Positions 52,168 to 61,124 of a stretch of 64,000 bases of DNA are shown here, piece after piece. The notes below the pieces were generated by a model. That model worked only from the letters and a program-made list of their open reading frames with translations, searched no databases and was not told where the DNA came from. Numbering within the stretch: position 1 is the first letter of the stretch; every line of letters starts with the position of its first letter. The position numbers were made by a program, and so were the translations under genes. Origin of the DNA: JAVBQG01 sp031549185 (GTDB lineage: Bacteria; Synergistota; Synergistia; Synergistales; Synergistaceae); contig JAVBQG010000043.1 in the NCBI GenBank assembly GCA_031549185.1, positions 37,278-101,277 on the forward strand, in the 5' to 3' direction.

Positions 52168-53897
52168 CGTTCGAACCAGCTCCTCAGTTTTTCGTCCGCC
52201 AGAAAGATCGTCGTGGGACGTCCGTGTGGGCAGCTGTACGGCGACCGGCAGCGCTCCAGTCTTTCGAAAAGATCGAGCGCCTCCTCGCGCTCAATCGCGT
52301 CCCCCAACTTGACCGCATCGCGGCACGCCGTGCGCGCCCAGCGCCACCAGACCTCGCGGTCGCGTTTCGACGGGTCGGTCTCCTCGTCCAGCCCGCGCAG
52401 TGCCGAGCGAAGCATCTCGACGGGCGACAAGCGCCCGAGACCGCGAAGCGCGGGAACTGTCATCATCGCAGGCGTCGATACATCCTCCCCATCGTCGCCG
52501 GGAAGCTTGAAGGCAAAACCCATTTCGCGCAGCTCCTCACGGTGCAGAACGACGTCGGCCACGATCCCCGGAGGCACCTCCTGCTCGAAGGCGAGCTGCT
52601 GCAACGGAACCTGGCTGTCGGCGAAGGAATCCTCGATCTCCTCGTACAGAATGCGCTCGTGTGCCGCGTGCGCATCGAGAAGGCAGAGGCCGCGCGGATC
52701 GTCGAAGACGAGATAGCCGCCCTGCGTCTGGCCGAGGTATCGTCTTGAGGGAACCGCGCTTTCCGGAAAGAGGAGGTTTGACGTAGAGAAGGTCGAGGGT
52801 TCGTCGGTCTTGGCAGGCGGGGCGGGTGAGAAGAAAAACTCGTGTTTTTTCTTTTGTTCAGGGAAGGCGGGGACGTAGTCGTCCCACGGATCCCTCGGCG
52901 CCTCTCTGGTTTGCTCTGGCTGCTCGGAAAAGCCGCCGCCGGCTAACAACAACTCCTGCGTGGCCCTCCGTACGAGCTCGAAGATCGGCCCGGAGCGACG
53001 AAAGCGCACCTCCGCCTTCGCAGGGTGAATGTTCACGTCCACGTCCTCCGGCGGCAGCGTCACCATCGCGACCCACTCGCCGTAGATCGACGCGCCTGTC
53101 GAATTGAGGGCGGAGCGGATCGTCGGGTCCTGCACGCGCCTGCCGTTCACGAACGCCGTCACATTTACCCGGCGCGAGCCGGGGAGGTTGTTCCACCAGA
53201 GCGTTACCGCGACGCCCTCTCTCGCGGTAGACGCCGAGAGGGCACGATTCTCCGCTCCCCATAGACTCTGTAAGATCTCGTCGGTCGACGCCGCATCGCC
53301 GATGTCGAGCAGCTGCTTCCCGTCGTTGGTCACCCGAAAACGCACGCTCGGGTGCACGAGCGCATAGTCCTGCACCACCTGCAAAATCCGCTTCAATTCG
53401 GCAGTCGCACCGCGCAGGAATTTTCTCCGCGCCGGCAGATTGTAAAACAGGTCGTCGACCTGCACGCGCGTGCCGAAGGGGGCGGGTATCTCGACGTGCG
53501 AGAGAAAATGGCCTCCCTCGCAGCGAATCATGCCTCCCGTCTCCACACCGGCAGCGCGGCTGCGTAGTTCCAGGCGGCTGACGGCAGCGATGCTCGACAG
53601 CGCCTCGCCCCTGTATCCGAGCGTGCGCACGCGTTCCAGGTCGTCGAGCGTCCGAATCTTGCTGGTCGCATAGCGCTCCAGCGCCAACGGCAGCTCGCCG
53701 AAGGAGATGCCGCAGCCGTCGTCCTCGACGACGAGCGAGACTTTGCCGCCCTGCTCGAGCGAGATGCGGACGTCCGTCGCCCCCGCGTCGATGGCGTTCT
53801 CCAACAGCTCCTTCGCCGCTGACACGGGACGTTCGACCACCTCGCCCGCCGCAATGCGGCTGGCGACATCCGCGTCCAATCTTTCGATCTGCTTCAT
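52164..53897 (-). CDS. mutL: DNA mismatch repair protein MutL
   Basis: A 577-residue mismatch repair protein. The ATPase domain shows the ENAIDAGATDVRI, DDGCGI, TLGYRGEALSSI and RCEGGH-like GHKL motifs at residues ~35-125. A low-complexity linker is around residues 335-400. The C-terminal domain has DAHAAHERILYEE, matching the endonuclease motif DQHAxxER, plus ACRDAVKLGD and CPHGRPT, so nicking activity is expected. The start at 53897 overlaps the mutS stop (ATGA). Confidence 0.95.
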   Translation of the reverse strand: MKQIERLDADVASRIAAGEVVERPVSAAKELLENAIDAGATDVRISLEQGGKVSLVVEDDGCGISFGELPLALERYATSKIRTLDDLERVRTLGYRGEALSSIAAVSRLELRSRAAGVETGGMIRCEGGHFLSHVEIPAPFGTRVQVDDLFYNLPARRKFLRGATAELKRILQVVQDYALVHPSVRFRVTNDGKQLLDIGDAASTDEILQSLWGAENRALSASTAREGVAVTLWWNNLPGSRRVNVTAFVNGRRVQDPTIRSALNSTGASIYGEWVAMVTLPPEDVDVNIHPAKAEVRFRRSGPIFELVRRATQELLLAGGGFSEQPEQTREAPRDPWDDYVPAFPEQKKKHEFFFSPAPPAKTDEPSTFSTSNLLFPESAVPSRRYLGQTQGGYLVFDDPRGLCLLDAHAAHERILYEEIEDSFADSQVPLQQLAFEQEVPPGIVADVVLHREELREMGFAFKLPGDDGEDVSTPAMMTVPALRGLGRLSPVEMLRSALRGLDEETDPSKRDREVWWRWARTACRDAVKLGDAIEREEALDLFERLERCRSPYSCPHGRPTTIFLADEKLRSWFER

Positions 53898-56518
53898 TTT
53901 AAATCCATGATCCTCCTGCTCTTCTCGCGCAGGCGAAATACCAGGTCGAGCGCCTCCATCGGCGTCATCTGGTTCGGATCGCAGAGGGCGATCTGCTCGA
54001 TCACGCCCTCGCGCTCCACGTCGAAAAAGATCTCCTTCTGCGACTGCTTCGGAGCCAAGGCTTGCGCTCTCTCGTCGCGGTCGCCCTCGCTCTCCTCGAA
54101 CTGCGACAGCAGCTCCTGCGAACGCCTGATGACGAGCTGCGGCACGCCGGCGAGGCGCGCCACCTCGATGCCGTACGAGCGATCCGCCGGACGCGGCACG
54201 ACCTTGTGCAGGAAGCGAATGCCATCGGGCGACTCGTCCACCGCCATGCTGAGGTTGACCAAGCCGGGGAGCGAGTGCGGCAGGCTGGTCAGCTCGTGAT
54301 AGTGCGTCGCGAAGAGCGCCTTCGTGCGCCCCTCGATGTGGAGGTTCAGAAACTCGATCACCGCCCACGCGATGCTCATGCCGTCGTAGGTCGAGGTGCC
54401 ACGCCCGATCTCGTCGAGGATGACGAGGCTGCGCGGCCCCACGTGGCGCAGGATGTTCGCCGTCTCTACCATCTCGACCATGAAAGTGCTCCGCCCTTTC
54501 GCCAGCTCGTCGCGCGCGCCGATGCGCGTGAAGATCCGGTCCAATAGGCCGATGCGGGCACTCTGCGCGGGCACGAAGGAGCCCATGTGGGCCATCAGGC
54601 CGACGAGCGCCGCAGTCCTGAGATAGGTCGACTTGCCCGCCATGTTGGGACCGGTGAGAATCGCGATACACCCGGCACCCCCCACTCCATCCGGATCGAG
54701 CGTGATGTCGTTCGGCGTAAAGGGCAGGGTGCCAAGACACTTCTCCACCACAGGGTGCCGCGCGCCCTTTACATCGAAGACCCTGCTGTCGTTCATCTGC
54801 GGTCTCACATACGCCGCGTCGCGCGCGACCTCGGCGAGCGAATAGAGGGCGTCCAGCGTCGCTATCGCGCGAGAGGCCGCCTGACAGGCCGCGCTGGACG
54901 CCAGCGTCGTCGCGAGGAGTTCCTTGTACAGCGCCTCCTCCCGCGCGCCGATCTCGCCCTCCGCGCGAAAGACGCGTCGTTCGATCTCCTTCAGCGCCTC
55001 GTTGATAAAGCGCTCCCCGCCGGTCACCGTCTGACGACGCACATAATCGCCGGGCACGCGGTCGGCGTAGCTTTTGCTCACTTCGATGTAATATCCGAAC
55101 ACTTTGTTGATGCCGACGCGCACCTTGATTCCCGTGCGATCGCGTTCTGCCTGTTCGAAGGCCCGCAGGTTCTCCTCCGCATGGGCGATCGCGTTACGCG
55201 ACGCGTCTAGCGCCTCGTCGCAACCCGGCCGAATGACGCCGCCGTCCTTGAGCATGCGGGGCAATTCGTCGGAGAGCGAGTCGCAGAGCAGTTTTTCGAG
55301 CTCGCTCAAATCCGGTGCGTCGCAGAAAATATTTTTCAGGCAGTTCGAATCTGAACGACCGATTATCGCGAGCAGCCCGGGCAGAGCGCGCAGCGTATCG
55401 CGGACAACGCCAAGATCGCGCGGGTTGCCGACCTTGAGGCTGAGTCGTCCCAACGCCCGCTCCATATCGCGGCAGGCGGAGAGTGCCGTGTTCAAACTTC
55501 GCAGCAACGACACATCCCCACAGATCCGCTCGATGCAGTTCAATCTGTTTTCAATCGACTCGAGATCGGCCAACGGATGCGTGATCCAATCGTACAACAG
55601 GCGCCTGCCCATTGGCGTCCGGCATCGGTTGAGCGTCGAATAGAGCGACGCAGTGCCCCCTTCTGTGAGCTCGAGGTTTATCTGCGTCGTCTGATCCAGG
55701 ATCAACATACCATCAGGCAGCAGCGGGCGTATCGTGTGGACGTGCCCCGCACCGCCGAACTGCGTCTCCTCCAGATAGCGAACGACCGCGGCAGCGGCGC
55801 CGGCGGCGGGGTCGGAGTCCTCGACGCCCATCGCCCGCAGGCTGGCGAGCTCCCAGCGCTTGCAGAGCCAGTTCGCCCCGAACGAGGCCCCAAACTCCCC
55901 TCGCTCGCGACTCACGATCGAGGGACGTACGGTCGCGGAGGCCATCAAATCCGCCGCGAGGCCGAAAAACTCCGCCTCCTGCCCCTTCGGCAGAAGCAAC
56001 TCGCCGGGAGAAGAGGAGAAAAAAGAAAATACGAGGGAGAGCGCCTCATCGCGGAGGAAAGACCCGGCCTCGAGTTGCCCCGTGCTTGCCGTCAACAGCG
56101 CAATCGACGCGACATCGCCTCCAAACGAGAGCGCCGCCAGTTTCCCGTCGCTACCCTCGTCCTGCGGTACGTAGGTACCGGGCGTGACGACGCGGACGAC
56201 ACTGCGCTCGACGAGCGTCCTGCCATCCGGCTCCGTCATCTGGTCGCAGATCGCCACGCGATATCCGGCGGCGATGAGGCGCCCCATATAGGTGTCGAGC
56301 GCGTGATGCGGCACGCCCGCCATCGGGATCGCCTTGTCCTGGTCTCGCGCCGTCAGCGTGATATCCAGCACCTCCGACGCGGTGACCGCGTCGTCGAAGA
56401 AGAGTTCGAAAAAATCGCCCATGCGGAAGAGCAGAAGGCAGTCGGGATACTTGTCCTTCCACTCCGTGTACTGCCTGAGCATCGGCGTCATCTTGACTCC
56501 GTCGGGCAGTTTCATCAC
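53894..56518 (-). CDS. mutS: DNA mismatch repair protein MutS
   Basis: An 874-residue mismatch-binding ATPase. The N-terminal domain contains FRMGDFFELFFDDA, the mismatch-wedge Phe-x-Glu motif, and the C-terminal half has Walker A TGPNMAGKSTYLR, then STFMVEMVETANIL, Walker B LVILDEIGRGTSTYDG and the ATHYHEL switch. Length is typical of MutS1. It is translationally coupled to ruvX upstream and mutL downstream through ATGA overlaps. Confidence 0.97.
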   Translation of the reverse strand: MMKLPDGVKMTPMLRQYTEWKDKYPDCLLLFRMGDFFELFFDDAVTASEVLDITLTARDQDKAIPMAGVPHHALDTYMGRLIAAGYRVAICDQMTEPDGRTLVERSVVRVVTPGTYVPQDEGSDGKLAALSFGGDVASIALLTASTGQLEAGSFLRDEALSLVFSFFSSSPGELLLPKGQEAEFFGLAADLMASATVRPSIVSRERGEFGASFGANWLCKRWELASLRAMGVEDSDPAAGAAAAVVRYLEETQFGGAGHVHTIRPLLPDGMLILDQTTQINLELTEGGTASLYSTLNRCRTPMGRRLLYDWITHPLADLESIENRLNCIERICGDVSLLRSLNTALSACRDMERALGRLSLKVGNPRDLGVVRDTLRALPGLLAIIGRSDSNCLKNIFCDAPDLSELEKLLCDSLSDELPRMLKDGGVIRPGCDEALDASRNAIAHAEENLRAFEQAERDRTGIKVRVGINKVFGYYIEVSKSYADRVPGDYVRRQTVTGGERFINEALKEIERRVFRAEGEIGAREEALYKELLATTLASSAACQAASRAIATLDALYSLAEVARDAAYVRPQMNDSRVFDVKGARHPVVEKCLGTLPFTPNDITLDPDGVGGAGCIAILTGPNMAGKSTYLRTAALVGLMAHMGSFVPAQSARIGLLDRIFTRIGARDELAKGRSTFMVEMVETANILRHVGPRSLVILDEIGRGTSTYDGMSIAWAVIEFLNLHIEGRTKALFATHYHELTSLPHSLPGLVNLSMAVDESPDGIRFLHKVVPRPADRSYGIEVARLAGVPQLVIRRSQELLSQFEESEGDRDERAQALAPKQSQKEIFFDVEREGVIEQIALCDPNQMTPMEALDLVFRLREKSRRIMDLK

Positions 56519-57039
56519 TCGTACGCCCTGTCCCGTCGCTTGCCGCCTTTTTTCCTGTTATCCTCCGGCAGAAGCGGCATCGAAGGCGCCGAAATCTCCG
56601 CCTCCGCTCCGTCCCGAGAGTTCGGGACGTTCAATGAATCCAGATAATTCTGCAGAAGTAGCGTCGCCGCGACCTTATCGACTCGTTCTTTGCGGCCTTT
56701 GCGCGAGACGTCCGCCTCCAGAAGGGCCTGTTGTGCGATCGTCGTGGTAAACCGCTCGTCCCAGACCTCGATCCCGATGTCTGGGAAACGCTCTCTCAGC
56801 CGTGCGATGGTCTTCTCCATATTTTCGGCCTCTGGACCTGTGCTGCCGTCGGTGCGGCGAGGCATACCCACGAGGATGGTCTTCGCTCCGTACTCCTCGA
56901 TCAATTGCGCAAGTTCGTCCATCCACTGGCCTTTCGCCTGGAGAACGGCGATTCCCTGGGCAAACGCCCCCAGCGGATCGCTGACCGCAACGCCGATTCG
57001 TACCGTTCCCACATCCAGCGCCAGAATCCTCCGCATCAT
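56515..57039 (-). CDS. ruvX: RuvX/YqgF pre-16S rRNA nuclease (putative Holliday junction resolvase)
   Basis: A 174-residue RNase H-fold protein. The first strand ILALDVGTVRIGVAVSDPLG contains the catalytic aspartate, VGMPRRTDGSTGPEAE is the second family motif and DERFTTTIAQQALLEADVSR with DKVAATLLLQNYLD is the third. An additional charged tail of about 35 residues follows the domain. The family processes the 5' end of 16S rRNA; a recombination role has also been proposed. It is coupled to alaS and mutS by four-base overlaps. Confidence 0.93.
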   Translation of the reverse strand: MMRRILALDVGTVRIGVAVSDPLGAFAQGIAVLQAKGQWMDELAQLIEEYGAKTILVGMPRRTDGSTGPEAENMEKTIARLRERFPDIGIEVWDERFTTTIAQQALLEADVSRKGRKERVDKVAATLLLQNYLDSLNVPNSRDGAEAEISAPSMPLLPEDNRKKGGKRRDRAYE

Positions 57040-59678
57040 TGTCCCTTCAGCTGTCTCTCCACAATGCCGCGCGCCGCGGCCATCGCCTCTTTCAATTTGT
57101 CGGCGTCCTTGCTGCCAGCCTGCCCTATCGCGGGTTTGCCGCCGCCGCTTCCGCCCATCAGCGAGGCGACCTCCTTCACGAGGTTGCCCGCGTGGATGCC
57201 CTTCTCGATCGCGGCATCCGTCGCCATACCGATCAACGCAATCTGGCCGGCTTCGGCGGTCGCCAGCAGGATCACCGCGTTCGGCTCCACCTGCTTGATT
57301 CCATCGCCCAACTGGCGCAGCAGGTCCTTCGGGATATCGTCGAAGCTGTCGACGATCAGAGAGACGTCGCCCAGCCTTACCGCGTTCTGAACGCGCTGCC
57401 CGACGCCCGAGAGCATCGAGCGAAGGGCGAAGTCCTGATTCTTTCGTTCGAGGATCTTCTTCTCGTCAAGCAGCTCCTCCGCGCGCGCGGCGAGCGTCTC
57501 CATATCGCCGCCCATAATTGTGGAGAGCTGGCGCAGCACGCGCCCCTCCTCCTGGAAGATACCAAGCGCCACCCTGCCGGCGACTGCGTTGATCCTGCGC
57601 ATACCGGATCCGATGCCCTCGTCGCGGATGATCTTGACGAGGCCGATCTCGCCGGTCGCCTTCACGTGCGTGCCGCCGCAGAGCTCCGTCGAGAAACCGG
57701 GAATCTGCAACACGCGAACGACATCGCCGTATTTTTCCTCGAACAGCGCCTTCGCCCCCAGCTTGCGCGCTTCGGTGTAACTCGTGACGTGCGTATCGAC
57801 GGGAAGGTTGGAGAGTACCTGCCTATAGATCATGTGCTCGATCTCGCGAATTTCGTCGGGCGTGATCGGCGCGAAGTGGTTGTAGTCGAAACGAAGGAAG
57901 GTCGGCGTGACAAGTGAACCAGCCTGGCGGACATGCTTGCCAAGCACGCGGGTGAGCGCCTCGTGCAGCAAATGCGTCGCCGTGTGATGGCGGCGGATGT
58001 CATTGCGGCGCTCCACGTCGATCGAGGCACGGAACTCCGTCCCTACGGCAATTTCGCCCTCCGTCACTCTGCCCTTGTGTACGATCAGGTCGCCGCTCGG
58101 GTAGACGGTATCCTCGACCTCGAAGCGGACACCCGGGGCTTCGAGTACCCCCTTGTCTCCAACTTGTCCGCCACGCTCGGCATAGAAGGGCGTGCGAGAG
58201 AGGACGATACCCGCTTCACTGCCAACGGCAGCCCTGTCGATCATCCTGTCGCCGTCCACGATCGCCACGATCGTGGCGCTCTCCTCCGTCAAGTCGTATC
58301 CGTCAAACGGCGTGTTCCCTAGTTTGTCGGCCAGCTCTGTGAAGACATTCTTCGCAATCACCGCGCCGGTCTGTTTGCTCGCGGCGCGCGCGCGCTCCTT
58401 CTGGCGCTCCATCGCGGTATCGAACTCCTCGCGCCCGATGGTCACACCCGCCTCTGCGCAGATTTCCTCCGTCAGCTCCAGCGGGAAACCGTATGTGTCG
58501 TAGAGGACAAACGCGACTTCGCCGGAGAGTTTTTTGTCGTCGTTCGCGAGGTTTTCGATCTCGTCTTCGAGGAGATCCGTTCCCTGAGCCAGCGTGCGGC
58601 CGAAGCGCTGCTCCTCCAGGTCGATTACCTGCTCGATGGTGGAACGCTGTTCGACCAGCTCCGGGTACTGCGCGCTCATGATCTCGTCGACGACCGGCAG
58701 AAGGCCCGTCAGAAATGGCCTTTCGATCCCGACCAAACGACCGTAGCGGACGCTGCGGCGGATAAGACGGCGCAGCACGTATCCCGGCCCCTCGTTGGTC
58801 GGCAGGACGCCGTCGGCGATCATGAAGGCAGACGCCCTCAAGTGGTCGGAAATGACGCGCGAGGCGAGGTCGCCCTTCTGGGACGCGCCATACTTGATGC
58901 CCGCGATATCGCAGGCCGCGTCGATCACGGGACGGAAGAGGTCGGTCTCGAAGTTGCTCGAAACCTGCTGCACGACCGCGCAGAGGCGCTCGAGCCCCAT
59001 GCCGGTGTCGATGTTCTGCTTCGGCAGAGGCGTCAGTTTGCCCGGCTCGTCGCGCGAGAACTGCATGAAGACCAGGTTCCAGATCTCGAGGTAGCGGTCA
59101 CAGTCGCAGCCGACGCCGCAGGTCGGTTTGCCGCAGGAGAACGCCGGGCCCTGATCGTAGATGATCTCCGAGCACGGGCCGCAGGGACCGGTCGGCCCTG
59201 CCGCCCAGAAGTTGTCGTCGTCGCCCAGGCGGAAGATGCGATTCTCCGGCAGACCGATCAGATCGCGCCAGAAGTCGTGCGCCTCGTCGTCGTCGAGATA
59301 GATCGTCGCGTACAGACGGTCGGCGTCTAGCCCCACGCGCTCGGTCAGAAACGCCCACGCCCAGGGAATGATCTCCTTCTTGAAGTAGTCCCCGAAACTG
59401 AAGTTGCCGAGCATCTCGAAGAACGTATGGTGGCGCGCCGTGCGCCCGACGTTGTCGATGTCGTTGGTGCGTATGCACTTCTGCGCGGTGGTCGCGCGAG
59501 TCACCTCGGGAGTCTTGAGGCCGAGGAAGTAGGGCTTGAAGGGGACCATGCCCGCCACGGTAAAGAGAAGCGTCGGGTCGTCGGGCACCAGCGGGAAGCT
59601 GGGATAACGCCTACAACCCTTCTCCTCGAAGTATGACAGAAACATCTCTCTGAGCTCTTTCGAACTTCTCCACTGCAT
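57036..59678 (-). CDS. alaS: Alanyl-tRNA synthetase
   Basis: An 880-residue class II synthetase. The catalytic domain opens with RSSKELREMFLSYFEEKGC and contains TARHHTFFEMLGNFSFGDYFK. The editing domain has HTATHLLHEAL and CGGTHVKATGEIG, supplying the zinc residues that remove Ser and Gly. The C-terminal C-Ala domain ends with GSGGGKPAIGQAGSKDADKLKEA. It starts the long coupled run through ruvX, mutS, mutL, miaA, ispH and rpsA. A standard promoter is upstream; the leader of about 80 bases shows no T-box. Confidence 0.97.
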   Translation of the reverse strand: MQWRSSKELREMFLSYFEEKGCRRYPSFPLVPDDPTLLFTVAGMVPFKPYFLGLKTPEVTRATTAQKCIRTNDIDNVGRTARHHTFFEMLGNFSFGDYFKKEIIPWAWAFLTERVGLDADRLYATIYLDDDEAHDFWRDLIGLPENRIFRLGDDDNFWAAGPTGPCGPCSEIIYDQGPAFSCGKPTCGVGCDCDRYLEIWNLVFMQFSRDEPGKLTPLPKQNIDTGMGLERLCAVVQQVSSNFETDLFRPVIDAACDIAGIKYGASQKGDLASRVISDHLRASAFMIADGVLPTNEGPGYVLRRLIRRSVRYGRLVGIERPFLTGLLPVVDEIMSAQYPELVEQRSTIEQVIDLEEQRFGRTLAQGTDLLEDEIENLANDDKKLSGEVAFVLYDTYGFPLELTEEICAEAGVTIGREEFDTAMERQKERARAASKQTGAVIAKNVFTELADKLGNTPFDGYDLTEESATIVAIVDGDRMIDRAAVGSEAGIVLSRTPFYAERGGQVGDKGVLEAPGVRFEVEDTVYPSGDLIVHKGRVTEGEIAVGTEFRASIDVERRNDIRRHHTATHLLHEALTRVLGKHVRQAGSLVTPTFLRFDYNHFAPITPDEIREIEHMIYRQVLSNLPVDTHVTSYTEARKLGAKALFEEKYGDVVRVLQIPGFSTELCGGTHVKATGEIGLVKIIRDEGIGSGMRRINAVAGRVALGIFQEEGRVLRQLSTIMGGDMETLAARAEELLDEKKILERKNQDFALRSMLSGVGQRVQNAVRLGDVSLIVDSFDDIPKDLLRQLGDGIKQVEPNAVILLATAEAGQIALIGMATDAAIEKGIHAGNLVKEVASLMGGSGGGKPAIGQAGSKDADKLKEAMAAARGIVERQLKGQ

Positions 59679-59765
59679 GACATGTCCTCCCGTTTATGGC
59701 CACTTGCTAAATAACCAAGAAAGAATTTTCTACCTCTTAGCAGACGCCCAAATAAATACTCAGGC

Positions 59766-59794
59766 ATTATATCAGATGCTTTATATAGTGGTAA
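59766..59794 (-). promoter_or_regulatory. Promoter for the alaS-ruvX-mutS-mutL-miaA-ispH-rpsA run
   Basis: On the minus strand TTACCA (59789-59794) and a perfect TATAAT (59766-59771) are 17 bases apart, about 88 bases before the alaS ATG. The rest of the divergent intergenic region (59679-59857) is A+T-rich and holds the promoter of ahcY, which I could not place. Confidence 0.6.
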
Positions 59795-59857
59795 TATATG
59801 TTCGCGAAGGCAAGGCCGCGCAAAGGCGGCAAAAAATTTTCCGGGAGGACCCAGAAT

Positions 59858-61123
59858 ATGACGATCAAAAAAGAGGATTACTGGATCAAAGACATAAACC
59901 TCGCGCCCGAAGGACACGCGCGCATCGACTGGGCCTGGCAGTACATGCCGGTTATCAAATTGATTAGGGAGAAGGAGCTCGCCGGCGGCGCGAAACCCCT
60001 CGCTGGACACACCGTGGCTGCCTGCCTGCACCTCGAGGCGAAGACCGCGTGCCTGCTGAAAGTGCTGAAGGACCTCGGCGCGACGGTCGTGGCCGCGGGC
60101 AGCAACCCCCTCTCGACTCAGGACCCGATCTGCGCGGCGCTCGCCGACTACGGCGTGCACGTCTTCAGCCGCCACGGCATGACCGCCGCCGAGTACGAGG
60201 AGAACCTCCACCGCATGCTCGCGTGGGAGCCGGATGTGATCATCGACGACGGCTGCGACACGGTGGCGCTGATCCACGAAAAGTACAAGCACCTGACGCC
60301 GAAGATCCTTGGCGGCTGCGAGGAGACGACGACCGGCATCAAGCGCCTGCGCGCGATGGACGCCGAGGGTCTGCTCGAGTTCCCCATGCTCGCCGTCAAC
60401 GACGCGCTCAGCAAGTACCTCTTCGACAACCGCTACGGCACGGGGCAATCCGTGTGGGATGCGATCATGCGCACGACGAACTGTGTCGTCGCAGGCAAAA
60501 CCGTCGTGGTCGTCGGCTACGGCTGGTGCGGCAAGGGGGTCGCCTCTCGCGCCGACGGCCTCGGGGCGAAGATTGTCGTCGTCGAGATCAACGCGCACCG
60601 CGCGCTCGAGGCGCACATGGACGGCTACCGCGTGATGGACATGAATCATGCGGCTGAGGTCGGCGATATCTTCGTCACCGTCACCGGCAATACGCAGGTC
60701 ATCCGCAGCGAGCATTTCCAGAGGATGAAGGACGGCGTGCTGCTCTCCAACGCCGGACACTTCGACGTCGAGGTCTACATCCCCCATCTCGAAGGGCTTG
60801 CCGCGAGGGTTTACGACGCACGGACGAACGTGCGCACTTACGAGACGAAGGACGGACGACGTCTGCACCTGCTCGGCGAGGGCCGCCTCGTCAACCTCGC
60901 AGCCGGCGACGGGCACCCCATCGAGATCATGGACATGAGCTTCTCGACGCAGCTCCTCTCGGCCCTCTACATCGCCAAGGGCGCAAAACTGAAGGAGGGC
61001 CTGCAGCTCGTACCCGAGTCGATCGACAAGGTCGTCGCCAGCTACAAGGTCGAGTCGCTCGGCCTCAAACTCGAAAAACTGACCCCCGAGCAGGAGAAGT
61101 ATCTCAACGACTGGAGGGAATAA
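59858..61123 (+). CDS. ahcY: Adenosylhomocysteinase / S-inosylhomocysteine hydrolase-type protein
   Basis: A 421-residue NAD-dependent hydrolase of the SAH hydrolase family. The start MTIKKEDYW follows GGGAGG; an upstream ATG at 59798 lacks support. Motifs are HLEAKTACL, AGSNPLSTQD, GCEETTTGIKRL, the NAD loop VVGYGWCGKGVASR and LSNAGHFDVEV. It lacks the C-terminal KPDxYRY tail and insertions of the long mammalian/proteobacterial form, like archaeal and Thermotoga proteins. The gene for an SAH/MTA deaminase starts one base after its stop. The true substrate could be SAH or, after deamination, S-inosylhomocysteine. Confidence 0.9.
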   Translation: MTIKKEDYWIKDINLAPEGHARIDWAWQYMPVIKLIREKELAGGAKPLAGHTVAACLHLEAKTACLLKVLKDLGATVVAAGSNPLSTQDPICAALADYGVHVFSRHGMTAAEYEENLHRMLAWEPDVIIDDGCDTVALIHEKYKHLTPKILGGCEETTTGIKRLRAMDAEGLLEFPMLAVNDALSKYLFDNRYGTGQSVWDAIMRTTNCVVAGKTVVVVGYGWCGKGVASRADGLGAKIVVVEINAHRALEAHMDGYRVMDMNHAAEVGDIFVTVTGNTQVIRSEHFQRMKDGVLLSNAGHFDVEVYIPHLEGLAARVYDARTNVRTYETKDGRRLHLLGEGRLVNLAAGDGHPIEIMDMSFSTQLLSALYIAKGAKLKEGLQLVPESIDKVVASYKVESLGLKLEKLTPEQEKYLNDWRE

Positions 61124-61124
61124 G

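Noticed and set aside
53898..54740. N-terminal extension of mutL into mutS
   Set aside because: The frame is open upstream but is Arg/His-rich shadow sequence antiparallel in composition to mutS; the ATG at 53897 overlaps the mutS stop and starts the canonical MKQIERLDADVASRIAAGEVV-like region.
59798..59857. Longer N-terminus for ahcY from an ATG at 59798
   Set aside because: The extra residues (FAKARPRKGGKKFSGRTQN) do not look like the family and the ATG at 59858 has GGGAGG at good spacing.
59679..59857. T-box before alaS or SAH riboswitch before ahcY
   Set aside because: The leader is short, no T-box consensus (AGGGTGG...) is present, and the small GCCGC/GCGGC hairpin at 59815-59830 does not match what I know of SAH riboswitches.
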